This document shows, piece by piece, positions 14,691 through 25,330 of a DNA stretch of 64,000 bases (the stretch's first letter is position 1; each line of letters opens with the position of its first letter). This DNA is from Phylloscopus collybita (Eukaryota; Chordata; Aves; Passeriformes; Phylloscopidae). The translations under genes were made by a program, and so were the position numbers. The notes under the pieces are model-generated. The model made no database searches, was not told where the DNA came from, and worked only from the letters and a program-made list of their open reading frames with translations. The stretch spans positions 7,312,001 to 7,376,000 of the forward strand of contig JAJNNQ010000002.1 of the NCBI GenBank assembly GCA_027886175.1, given 5' to 3'.

Positions 14691-15039
14691 CGCACCGCTC
14701 CGCTCCTTTCCGTGTGTTTGTCCCCACAGGTGCCGCGGGGCATCCGGGCCTGCTGAACTCCCCGCGGCTCCCGCACCTGTGTTGATCCAGTATATTGCCC
14801 GGGAGCCAACAATGCGCGGTTATCTCGGCGGAGATAGCGCAAGGAGCGCGCTCCCCCGACACCTCCGGGTGGTCCCTTTCAGCAGAGCCCCCGCTGCCCC
14901 GGCCGTGGGCAAACAGATTCCTATCTCGCCTTTTGAAAAGCCGGGGCGGTGCACGCCGGGGGCGGCGTGGGGCGCTGGGGTAAATCCCGGTGGGAGCAGC
15001 GGAGCGCCCGGAGCCCTGAGATGGGGGTGCCTCTCATTT

Positions 15040-15470
15040 TTCCGAATTAACTCCCCCGATATCCCCCAAAGCTGTTACGAACCGCAGGCGCGGGGCCAGC
15101 GTTATTGCCAAAAAACACATATTACACTGCGACATTCTGTAAATGAGATAATGATACATAAACCTCCCTGATAAATGTGACATCCTCGGGATGTCTCCTC
15201 TAAATTAGCCGCTTGCATTGACTGCTAATAATGGTGAGTTTATGAAAGCAATTTCAGTGCAAAAAGCACAGGGTCTTCTCGGTCTAATCAGCTGCCTCTC
15301 CTAATGGATGAGGGGGTCAGGCGGAGAATTATTGACACTCTGCTGCCCTTAACCTGTTTCCCAATAAAGCTGATTAGTTTTTGTCAATTCATCAGCTAAC
15401 CACTCTCGCCGGGACTGCATCAAAGCCTTATTTGCTCAGGGGAAATCAACAAGTCACAGATCAGATCCAT
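15040..15470. promoter_or_regulatory. Candidate conserved enhancer 3 kb upstream of MNX1
   Basis: AT-balanced noncoding block between CpG-rich flanks. It is dense in homeodomain-type cores (TAAT/ATTA, for example TAAATTAGCC, CTAATAATGG, TGATTAG), with an E-box CAGCTG next to TCTAATCAG and a perfect inverted repeat GACATCC-TCG-GGATGTC (15179-15195). Clusters of E-boxes and TAAT motifs resemble known proneural/LIM-homeodomain inputs to MNX1. No coding potential seen. Conservation is inferred from composition only. Confidence 0.45.
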
Positions 15471-16149
15471 TACGGAGCGGCCCCGGCTGCCGGCGGCTCC
15501 CGCGCCGGGGCCGCTCCTGGGCCGGGGGCTGCCCTGGGCCATTCTGGGGGGGAAAAATGAGCCGCTCTGGGTGCTTGGGCTGGGACGAACACCCTCGAGC
15601 ACTTGGAAAACGCCTCTGCGTTATCAAACTTTTTCCTTTCGCCCGGCAAAGAATCTGGGGTTGCCGGGAGCGCTCTGGGCAGTTCCAAAGGCGGCTGGGT
15701 CTCCAGCAGCACCTTGCCCCTCCTGAGGTCTCGGGGAGGGGCCGCCTCCGCCCGTCCCTCCCGGGGAAAGGGCATCTCACACACTCCAGGGTCTCCGAGC
15801 TGCGGAGAGGGGCCGGTCTGTCAAAACCCTGCCTTCACCTCAGACCCCACGTCTGGACAAAAAGCTGGCCATGCCTTACGGGGCCGGGATACTTTTTCTA
15901 CATGTTTTTTGGTTGTTTTCTTTTTTACTTCCCCACGAGCCACCTTCCAAAGTTTTGCCTGGATTGCTTTAGACTTGCTCCTCCGATAATGTCAAACAAA
16001 AATTTTAAATGTTTTCCTGCTACCCCTGCAATTCCCGCACCAGTCGCGGTTTGTCTGGAATAACGGACTCTGGACAGGTTTTGTTCATCCACAAGAAAAC
16101 AACAAAAAGCCCACACAGTGTGCGCTGCCCCTTTAAGCCCGACCGACAT

Positions 16150-16560
16150 CCTCTCAGTCCACCCCCCTTCAATTTAATTTCATTAAAACAGAGCATGAAT
16201 ATTTCTATTAAACCTAAAATGAAATATGAAGCCATTTAGACTCTGCCTGCACCAATCACCCAGATTTATGACTTTTATTCATCACATCAAGAGCTGGGAA
16301 AAATGAATTTTCTTCACCCAGGAAGGAAATAAAAACCCTGCCTTGGTCATTTCCAGAAAGCTGTTAATTTGCCCGTGTGGTAATTACTTTCACAATTAAC
16401 TAAAATACAAATCAACCTGACAAATCGGGCTAGTTTATATATTAATTAGCCGGTTTGAATTTATTCATTATAAAAAGACAATTTAAGAGGACCTCGGGTG
16501 TCTGTTTTATCGCAATAAATTATTGTTAGGAAATGGGGGCTAATAAAACATCACCCGCGT
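16150..16560. promoter_or_regulatory. Candidate conserved enhancer 4 kb upstream of MNX1
   Basis: AT-rich block carrying many homeodomain/HOX-like motifs: TTTATGACTTTTATTCATCA, TAATTACTTTCACAATTAAC, ATTAATTAGCCGG and CAATAAATTATTG. The sequence is not low-complexity and lies between two GC-rich stretches. This is the usual look of a developmental noncoding element. No exon seen. Confidence 0.45.
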
Positions 16561-16669
16561 TTTGAGGGCGCCGCGCGGGGCTTCCGCGGGCCGGAGCGCG
16601 GCTCTGCGCGGGGGCGGCGATGGGAGCGGCGGCCCGGAGGAGAGGGAGAGGGGCCGCGCCCCGCCTCCT

Positions 16670-16980
16670 GCCGCGCTGATTTAACACTCCGTCGATAGGA
16701 TCATTCGATGCCTTTTAGCTTGTGATCTTTATAAATGTCCCGCTATTAAATTAGAAAATGATTCTCTCCTCGTTTAATTGTATTCTTTTCGTTTCTTATT
16801 TCCAATTAATTAGTCCTATCGACGTTGCAATATTTTAAGTGACTGGAGTCCGTTTACAGTTTAAAATATATGGGTCAGCGCGTGCAATTTTAGACTAGGC
16901 AGAACTATATAATGTGGGTTTTAACTACTCTTCTCTCATACGTCTTAAACATCCGGCTAAGTGCATCACTGGGAAACGCC
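16670..16980. promoter_or_regulatory. Candidate conserved enhancer with flanking 11-bp inverted repeat
   Basis: AT-rich block bounded by perfect inverted copies of CGTCGATAGGA (16690-16700) and TCCTATCGACG (16814-16824), 113 bp apart. Between them lie TTTATAAATG, TTAAATTAG and CCAATTAATTAG. GATA-like and TCGAT cores recur. It sits about 4.5 kb upstream of the MNX1 start. The function is inferred from composition. Confidence 0.45.
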
Positions 16981-17179
16981 GCGCGTATTTTGCGCGCTCG
17001 GGACCGCCCGGCCCGGCGGTCTCTGAAAATCGCCTGCGCTGCTCCTTGCGCCGCCGCTGCGCGCAAACCGGGCTGGCTGGGGGGAAGCTGAGGGTTTGCT
17101 CTTGTTTTGCTTTGTTTGTCGGTGCAGTTCCGGGAGCTGCAAAACGCCTTTGGGGCTCCCCCCCCGCTCCCCCTTCCTC

Positions 17180-18500
17180 TGGCAGCGCCCCCAGTGCCGG
17201 CAGCTGAGGGGCTGTGCAGGGACAGCCCCCTCCCCTGCTGCCTGTCCCCTGCAGGAGCCTGGGCTGGGAGCTAAAGAGGGGATTCAGTATACATCAAATA
17301 TATGCAATGGGGCATTAAATAATCAGCCCTCTCCTGGCTGGGGTGATCTGCAAAGCCCTCCCCCATAGCACTGCCCGAGGGGTGGGCTGGGGATGGAGGG
17401 GGATGTGTGCTCCTCCTGCGGCAGAACCAGCTGGAGGGGGTCTGGTGCTCCTTAACCTTCTCTGTTCCCATCTCCTGCATAGGGGAGACCCCTAAGAGCT
17501 GCCCTAAGCACAGGCTGGGCAATATGGGTGATTTTGTTTAACTCCTTTCCAGTGTCATCCTACCCCCTGCACAGGCCCCCCTCCCCGAGCAGCCACAGAC
17601 TCTAAGCAGTCCCACCTTCTCCATGAGCTGGGTGGGCTCTCTCCCCATGCTGTGAGACTTGGAGGGAGCCCAAGAACCCAGAGCACCTGAATATACACAA
17701 GACCAACGGAGCAGCCCCCCAGGAGCAGGATGGGGGCAGGGAGTGGGCTGCCAGAAACACTGCACAGGCAGGTGAGCGTGGCTGGGCTGTGACAATGTGG
17801 GACTGTGGAGGACACGTTTTGTTTCCTGCTCCCCTGTGCCCCTGGGGCTCCCCCTTAGTGACACAAACATCCCTGGTCTCGTATTTCTACATCCCTCAGT
17901 TGATGCCTCCTCCCTGGTCCAGCCCATCCCATCCTACCCTCCAGCACCTTTCTGGGTGCTCCTTCACTGATTTGTGCTTAGGCACCATCACAGAGAAGTT
18001 GCCTCCCACCCACACCTGGGGTGATGCCAGCCCTCTCCACGATGGCTTGGGCAAAGAAAACCTGCACAGAGTGACGCCTGCAGCAGGCAGAGTTGTACTT
18101 TGCTGTCACTGGTGTCACTCCCGATGGAAATGTGCCAGGGTCTGTGGGTCTTGGAGGCTGCCTTGAGCTGCCATATTTAGGTGGTTCCCACCTCCATCTC
18201 CAGCCCTGCCTCCGTGGGACCCTCTCTCCAACCAGGCGAAGATTCTTATAATTATTTTAGAGGAATTATTTGGAGAAATAAGAGATCCATGTGGATGGAG
18301 AGTGGGACACCTGCCACCTCTCCAGGTGAAGCCGCTCTTCACCTTCAGGCTGTTCAGCTCTGGCACTGTTCTGGCCCCCAGTGTGCATGTCAGAGGAATG
18401 ACATAAATGCCAGGGAGGATAAAAGATGAATCATAAGGGCAGATTAATAATGTGACAAATACTATTGTTTCCTGGCCTGGACTCCAAAGGTCCCTCCCAT
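17180..18500. other. Intergenic region, no gene recognised
   Basis: Moderately GC-rich unique sequence after the MNX1 upstream elements. It has short open frames only and no domain, repeat or RNA gene I can name. Confidence 0.45.
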
Positions 18501-18519
18501 CCATGGTGGGCTCAAAAAA

Positions 18520-18720
18520 GCACCTAATGTGGTAAAACCTAAACGTGAGCTGCTCTCACTATCGATTGTATCAGATGTCACTGTAGTAACATCAATCACA
18601 GCAAGTTCCTCCTGCGATTTAGGAGATTGTAATATGTGATTCCATAAGACTCTCATTGTGATTTAGCATTGATTAATGTCCGTTCATAAAATGATATAAA
18701 ACTTACTTCTCTTCCATTGT
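18520..18720. promoter_or_regulatory. Candidate enhancer with CUX/ONECUT- and PBX-like sites
   Basis: Holds CTATCGATTG (an ATCGAT core as bound by CUT-homeodomain factors), ACATCAATCAC (TGATTGAT on the other strand, a PBX/HOX-type site) and AGCATTGATTAATG (ATTGATTA, ONECUT-like) within 130 bp. ONECUT factors are established regulators in motor neurons and pancreas, the tissues that use MNX1. The link to MNX1 is inferred. Confidence 0.4.
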
Positions 18721-18739
18721 AGAGGCCCAAACTGCATTC

Positions 18740-20400
18740 CAGCCAATAATTCAAAACCTTGTTAATGTAACTGCTAATTTCAGAGGGTGATGGGGATGGT
18801 TATGGTGTACATGGGCTTGTGCTGAGGGGTCTGCAGTGGGGGCAGGAAGAGGTTAGAGGAATTATTTCCAAAGCAGAAAATTGCTGCCCGGTTTAAATTA
18901 TTTTAGGTGTTACGTGGTCATTCCGCTGTGCCTTCAGATTCACATCAGAGTTCCTGAGGATGTAATCAGCACTGTAAAGTGCCTGGCTCTAAATGCTCAA
19001 AGAATCAAATTATTTTGGTGATAAATAGTATTTTTACCTGTGGCTTCTTGATTTCTGCGCAGCATTTGGCCACCTTCCACTCCCAGTGAGCTGGCTGCTC
19101 TGAAGACATTCATAGACACCGTTTGCTTTCACTGGATTTTCTGGAGGTGGGAGGCTCTGCTTGGCACAGGGCCTAGTACAAAATAGCTCATGCTTTTTAT
19201 TTCCTTTCCTCTTCTCTTTTTTTGAGACACATACTAGGGATTGCGATGTGCATACAGAGTGGTATGTGAGCCAGGAATCATGCTCTTGCAAAAAAACCCC
19301 ATCAAATTAGTGGAGTGGGGAGGAGACTGAGTCACTAGCAAAATGTTTAGAGACTTAAAAAAAAAAAAAAAAGGTTGAAAATTGACATCTGGGTGAAAAA
19401 CAATATGTAATAGGAAGTTGAACATTTGGTGCTTTAATATAAATAATTTGGTTATAGATAACAGACAATAGAGAATTCACAGGATTACTTGATGGGAAAT
19501 ATATTGATGATACAATCCTTCTTAGCAAAATGTATGCAATGATTGCAGTTTTGGTTTAATAATAAGTGTAACTTCGAAGAATCATTTGATTCAAACCTCT
19601 GCTTTTCTAATGGCATTCAGAATTATTAATACCTGTCTAGCCAGCTAAAGAGGTTTTTAAAAGAGTATGCTGGGTGTTCTGCAATTAGAGTAGCCATCTG
19701 CCCTTTATTAAAACTCCATTAACCTTTACATTAAAATACATTTAAAATGCAGACACACTGAAAATATCAAACACAAATAAAATAGATCAATCTAAGTGAT
19801 TTCTCAGCTTAAGTGGCTTATTTGTGCAGAACCTGGCAACTTGCTGTGGCACCTAAAATTTTCTGGGGACAGATAACAACCTAGAATAAATTTTCCCGTG
19901 CTAAGGATAGGAAATAATTACAAGGAGGTAACGGAATTATTAACATCTCTGATGAAAATTTCTAGAACGTGATCTTGTTTAGAGAAGGCTAGAAAATCGT
20001 TAAAGTTCATGTTATTAACTTCAGAATAATCCCTTTAAAGAATTAAATTGCTTTGCTTATGCAGCTGATTACAGTGGAGCTATTTTTGTGGTAGAATGAC
20101 TCATGCAAACAAAATGATTGAAAATTTCCTGAAAATATTTGTATATATTGCCAATATAAAATCCAGCAGAGCTCTGTAGATGCTGCTGCATTGTTCATTG
20201 AGCCTCATGCTGGTGACTCTCCAAGAAGTGAGAGCAATGCTGTATTTCCCCTGCCTGAATTACTGTTACCATTAGCAGAGCTGATGACTTTGTCTGTAAA
20301 TAAATATGCCTAAAACACTCTTCCCAAGACCTGTTTTTGCTTGCTTCCGTTATCACACATTTGATCAACGTGGACTGAACTTCCTGAATGTCTGAGATAC
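18740..20400. other. Intergenic region, no gene recognised
   Basis: AT-rich unique sequence with an A run at about 19357-19372 and no coding or repeat signature. Some stretches (19.5-20.1 kb) are TAAT-rich. Confidence 0.4.
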
Positions 20401-20421
20401 CTGCCTGCATTTTAATTTTTT

Positions 20422-21085
<664 letters not shown>

Positions 21086-21430
21086 GTCAGCGGTGGCGGT
21101 GGTCAGTGATGGTCAGTGATGGTCAGTGGTGGTCAGTAGTGGTCAGTTGTGGCCGGCAGTGGCCAGTGGTGGTTAGTGGTGGTCAGTGATGGCCGGCAGT
21201 AGTCAGTGATAGTAGTACTGGTCAGTAATGGTTGGTAGTGGTCAGTGGTGGTCAGCGATGGTCAGTGGTGGACAGTGATGGTCAGTAATGGTCAGTCAGT
21301 GATGGTCAGTGATGGTCAGTGGTGGTCAGTGATGGTCAGTGATGGTCAGTGGTGATCAGTGATGGTCAGTGGTGGTCAGTGATGGTCAGTGATGGTCAAT
21401 GGTGGTCAGTGGTGGTCAGTGGTGGTCAGT
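21086..21430. repeat. 10-bp minisatellite, consensus TGGTCAGTGR
   Basis: About 34 copies of a 10-bp unit (GGTCAGTGAT / GGTCAGTGGT, with minor variants such as GGCCGGCAGT). The right two thirds are more homogeneous than the left. Each pair of units reads TGGTCA-GTGA-TGGTCA, a direct hexamer repeat spaced by four. Open frames rich in Ser, Gly, Gln, Trp and Val across it are repeat artefacts. Confidence 0.96.
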
Positions 21431-22206
21431 GCTCTGGGCAGTCAGTGCTGCTGTGCTCAGCAACTGCTCACAGAGGAGTGAACTTAAGGTGGCAAACCAT
21501 ATCAATCCACACTGCAAGAAAATGCTTTTAGCTGGCTTGACAGAGTATTCTCAAAGCTCTGTTTTCTCAGAAAGCTGTACAACATTTGCAGTTTATTTTT
21601 GTTCATAACAAACACAAATGTCAAAATTATAGAGTTTCCCAAGAGCCACAAATGTTGCTTCCTCTGAGGCTCTGGTCTCAGTGATCCCTGGTTATCAGAT
21701 GGTACAATTTAAGTTCAGATCCCAGTAATGCCCTTCTGATAGCAGTCAAGGAATTAAACAAAATATTTCCATGGACTGTCATGCTATTTTATTAATGGTA
21801 TTTTCAATACCAACAGAATCCACATCTCTATAGATTGGAGGAATATCTTGGAAAAAAAAAAAAAAAAAGCTCAGCTTTCAAACAGGTTTGTAGTTTTCTC
21901 ATCTGGGTTTATATATGGTCCTTATATTGACAGTAGTTTTTGATTAATGTTTTGTATAACATTCCTTAATGCATCAGATGAATTAATTATGCAGAAACAT
22001 TTGGCCACCTTAGTGTACTATTGATGAAATGACATTTTATTGACAAAATGACAATTTAATACTGAGCTCTCCTAAAGCTCTCTGCTGAATAGATTGTTTC
22101 AGGAAGTGGGCAACTTGGAAAACCCTTTTGTTTCCCCCAGTATTTCTCAGTGGGCTCTGAGTACCTCAGGATTGCTGCTGGTAGTTAGTGTTGGGCTGCT
22201 TCGTGT

Positions 22207-22345
22207 CCTCAAGTCCAGGTTGGCTGGGGCCCTGGGCAACCTGATCTAGTGGGTGGAATGCCAGTGGCAGAGGGGTTGGAACTGGATGATCTTTAAGGTC
22301 CTTTCCAACCCAAAACACTCAATGATTCTGTGATTCCATGACTCT
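22207..22345 (+). mobile_element. CR1 LINE, 3'-end fragment, plus orientation
   Basis: The wording CAAGTCCAGGTTGGCTGGGG, CAACCTGATCTAGTGGG, GGTTGGAACTGGATGATC, TTTAAGGTCCTTTCCAACCC and the terminal ATTCTGTG-type octamers is the well-known 3' end of avian CR1. It is truncated at the 5' side, as most CR1 copies are. Non-coding. Confidence 0.92.
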
Positions 22346-22349
22346 GGCA

Positions 22350-24790
22350 ATGGATAATACACAGAGGAGTGGTTTCATCCACTGCTTGTGCTGGCTGAGC
22401 TCATGGTAGTTTTCAAAAATGTACCTGTGAGTCATGGCTCCAACATCTTCTTTTGGCAGGGACCCTGCACTGGCTTTGGACATTTCAAATTATATTGGTA
22501 AATGAGTGGAACTGAGGCCAGGTGACAAACATGGCTATTAAAGAGAAAAAAGTGCTGCCTCCACCTGCATGGCTTGCAAAGATCCCAGGTTTGCTGCCCT
22601 ATCCACAAGTGAGAGAGAGGACTGCTCAAAACTTCCCCTTCTCACCACTCCGTGGACAGTATCACCTTGCTTTGTGGTCTCAAATAAGTTTTTGTTTAGC
22701 TTTTGCCATGTCTTTGAATCCCAGACTGTAAAAATCAGGCCACACTTCAAAATGATAGATTTAAACTGAGATTTTCAAAAGCTTACAAGTGACTTTGGAA
22801 CAGGAGTTCCATGAAATTGCCGGGGTCTTCCATCATTTGGGCACCTTTAAAAAACCCCATATTCTTTATCAGGACCTTAGTTTAACTTCCTTAAGAAATT
22901 GGAGTGTAGAGGTGGTCCTGATGATGGAGAATAATATTGACTTTCTGTAGCTGATAGCAGAGATGTGAGTGGGCTGGGAGTTTTCCAACCAGATGTTTTT
23001 CTCTTGGAAAATGCTGATTTATTAAAACTGAAACTTTTCATGGGAACATATCAGTACTGATTAAATTCTGTTGAGAGAGATTGCTAGGGCCTGAGCCAGA
23101 ATCTCTGACTGTAACAAAAATGAAATCCTTGAATGGGGAATGGCCAGCAGGTCAGGGCAGCCATCTGGAGCCTGTCTGGGTCAGGTAGAGGAGCTGAAGG
23201 GCTATGAGTCTTTCACATAACTCACAAAGCCCTTGGGCTATTCCCTGCTCCAATGATAATCTACTGGTTTTCCATAAAGCAAAAGTAAAAATCTCTCCAG
23301 CTTGTTGCTGTATGGAACAGGAAGAGGATTTCTTGCCCAGGCTGTTGCGAGAATTAAATGCTTGCTTGCAGTGTCTTTGAAAATCTGATGTATCAAATGA
23401 TTGGTATTGCATTATTAATACTAATTTAGAGAGGAAAGTACATTGCAGGGTACAATCATCAGGAACACTTTGAAGAGGATGGGTGAACATCAAATCCAAA
23501 GACTTAATCCTCTGGAAGCAAATTACTGGTAACTGCATTATGGTGAGTTAATATCAGTAAATGTTATTAGTGTGAGGATTTGTTCCCATGTCAAAATGAT
23601 GTTAATACAATATTAGCCATGCAGGTCTTTGGTGTCAACATAAGGATATCAAATGCAAGTGGAGGAAAATTGTATTGGATTGTGGAGATGATGGCAAATC
23701 AATGACACAGAAAATATATGGAGAGCAGTTCACAGTGACACAAGAAAGCACTGTCTGCATAAATCAGTGCAGGCCAATGGACACTGAAAGGGAATTTCCA
23801 TGCAAGATTAAGTGGACACAGTTATCATGTCAGGACTACGTGAAATAAGTGCCACAAAATGAGGATGATACTGTGATACTGAATTTAGACCAACCAATGT
23901 CAACAGAAATTTTTCTCATGTAAAGAAACCAGCAAGGCTCCTCCAGTATAAACTCTGACAGCAGCAGGAGCAGCTGCTGGGCTCCATCAAGCTTCTGTGG
24001 TGGATCAGTCCCTGCAGCATTTGGTGCTGAGCAAACACAGACCTGCACAACTCCTCTTGGCCCAGAAAGCTGCCACAGATGGGGACAGCAGGTATCTGTA
24101 AGGGGGACATAGCAAGGAGAGTCCAAAGGACAACATGGGCAATGTGGGGGCAGCAGCCTCTCTGCTGAATTTCCTCTGTGCAAAGGAGAGAGGTGAAGGA
24201 TGAGGAGGGTGATACTCTGGGGACCCATGGGGTCGTGAAGAAGAAGGGGAGGGGGCTGGAAAACTGGAATGGGAGTTGGGAAGCTGATGCTGATGGGAAG
24301 GAAAAATTGATGTTGGAGTCACCCAACACCTTTTCTAACTACGTGTGTGTTTAAGAAGGTGATCAATATGTTTAAGGGAGATGAGTTGATATGTCCCATC
24401 AACTTACCTCCTTACAGTATGAAATTCAGGGAATATTCTTGACTGTGTCCTGATCCACCTGTCCACCCAACACTCCAGCTGAGCAGCTCTGTCACACGTC
24501 CACTCAGTGCAGCCTTAGGCCCAGAAGGGCATCACAGTATGTGGAACTGGATGAGAGAACCCTCAAATATCTGTGAGGCAGCTCACAGCTGGCACAGGTA
24601 CTGCAGGCACCTACCCTGGGAGGGGCAGGAATTACCCCTGCTCCCAACACTGCCCCTGTGCAAACTCCCCCTCACCATCACAGGCTCAGCCCAGCCCAGG
24701 CATGGTCCCATCTCCCAGCAGCTTCCCTGTGCATCTTGGACTCAAGGAGTTCTCTGCTCTGGGTGGAAGTGAGTCTGCATTTTCTACATT
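22350..24790. other. Intergenic region, no gene recognised
   Basis: Unique sequence with short open frames only. No domains, splice-consistent exons or repeats that I can name. Confidence 0.4.
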
Positions 24791-24796
24791 TAGTGC

Positions 24797-24847
24797 ACAT
24801 TTACTGTACATTTACTGTACATTTATTGCACATTTATTGCACATTTG
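24797..24847. repeat. 11-bp short tandem repeat
   Basis: Two units of ACATTTACTGT followed by two of ACATTTATTGC and a partial unit (about 4.6 copies). Two variants sit in blocks, which suggests stepwise duplication. Confidence 0.9.
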
Positions 24848-24939
24848 TTTAGTTGAGGCCCAGTGAACTGGGTCTCAGGGAATTCAGTGGGAGTTTTGCC
24901 ACCAGTTTGACAGCGAACAGGACCGGGCCCTGTGTCTGC

Positions 24940-25330
24940 AGGGCGGTGTAAGTGTCCTAATGTGCTTAAAGTGTTTATAAAATTACTTAAGTCAGGCACA
25001 TATTTCAGTCCAGCCCATTAGCCTTTCACATGTGTTTGTGCAGAGCACAGTGCCCAGGCAGACTGGCGGCTTGTAAATGTTAAATCAGCATAAATATCAC
25101 AGCCTCCATGAGGCCTGTTCATGTGGCAACTCACAGCATGATTAACATAACACAGGGAAAGAAAATATTGACATTTTATAAATCTGTATCTCCGTAATGC
25201 TGCGTGAAAAGTGATATCTGCGATACTAATGGACACCTAATTAATGTTATTATAATACTTACAGTTCACTGAGAAGCTAATGAGAGAGCCTGTAAAAGAG
25301 ATAAGATTAAAAGAGAGAAGAGTAGTAGTA
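24940..25330. promoter_or_regulatory. Candidate conserved regulatory element
   Basis: Complex AT-rich block with TTTATAAAATTACTTAAG, GTAAATGTTAAATCAGCATAA, ATGATTAACATAAC, ACCTAATTAATGTTATTAT and retained CpGs (CTCCGTAATGCTGCGTGAAA, TGCGATACTAATGG). No repeats and no coding frame. The appearance fits a developmental enhancer of the MNX1 landscape. This is inference. Confidence 0.4.

Noticed and set aside
14354..14862. Lysine-rich minus-strand open frames
   Set aside because: Translation of the (TTTTC)n and poly-T tract.
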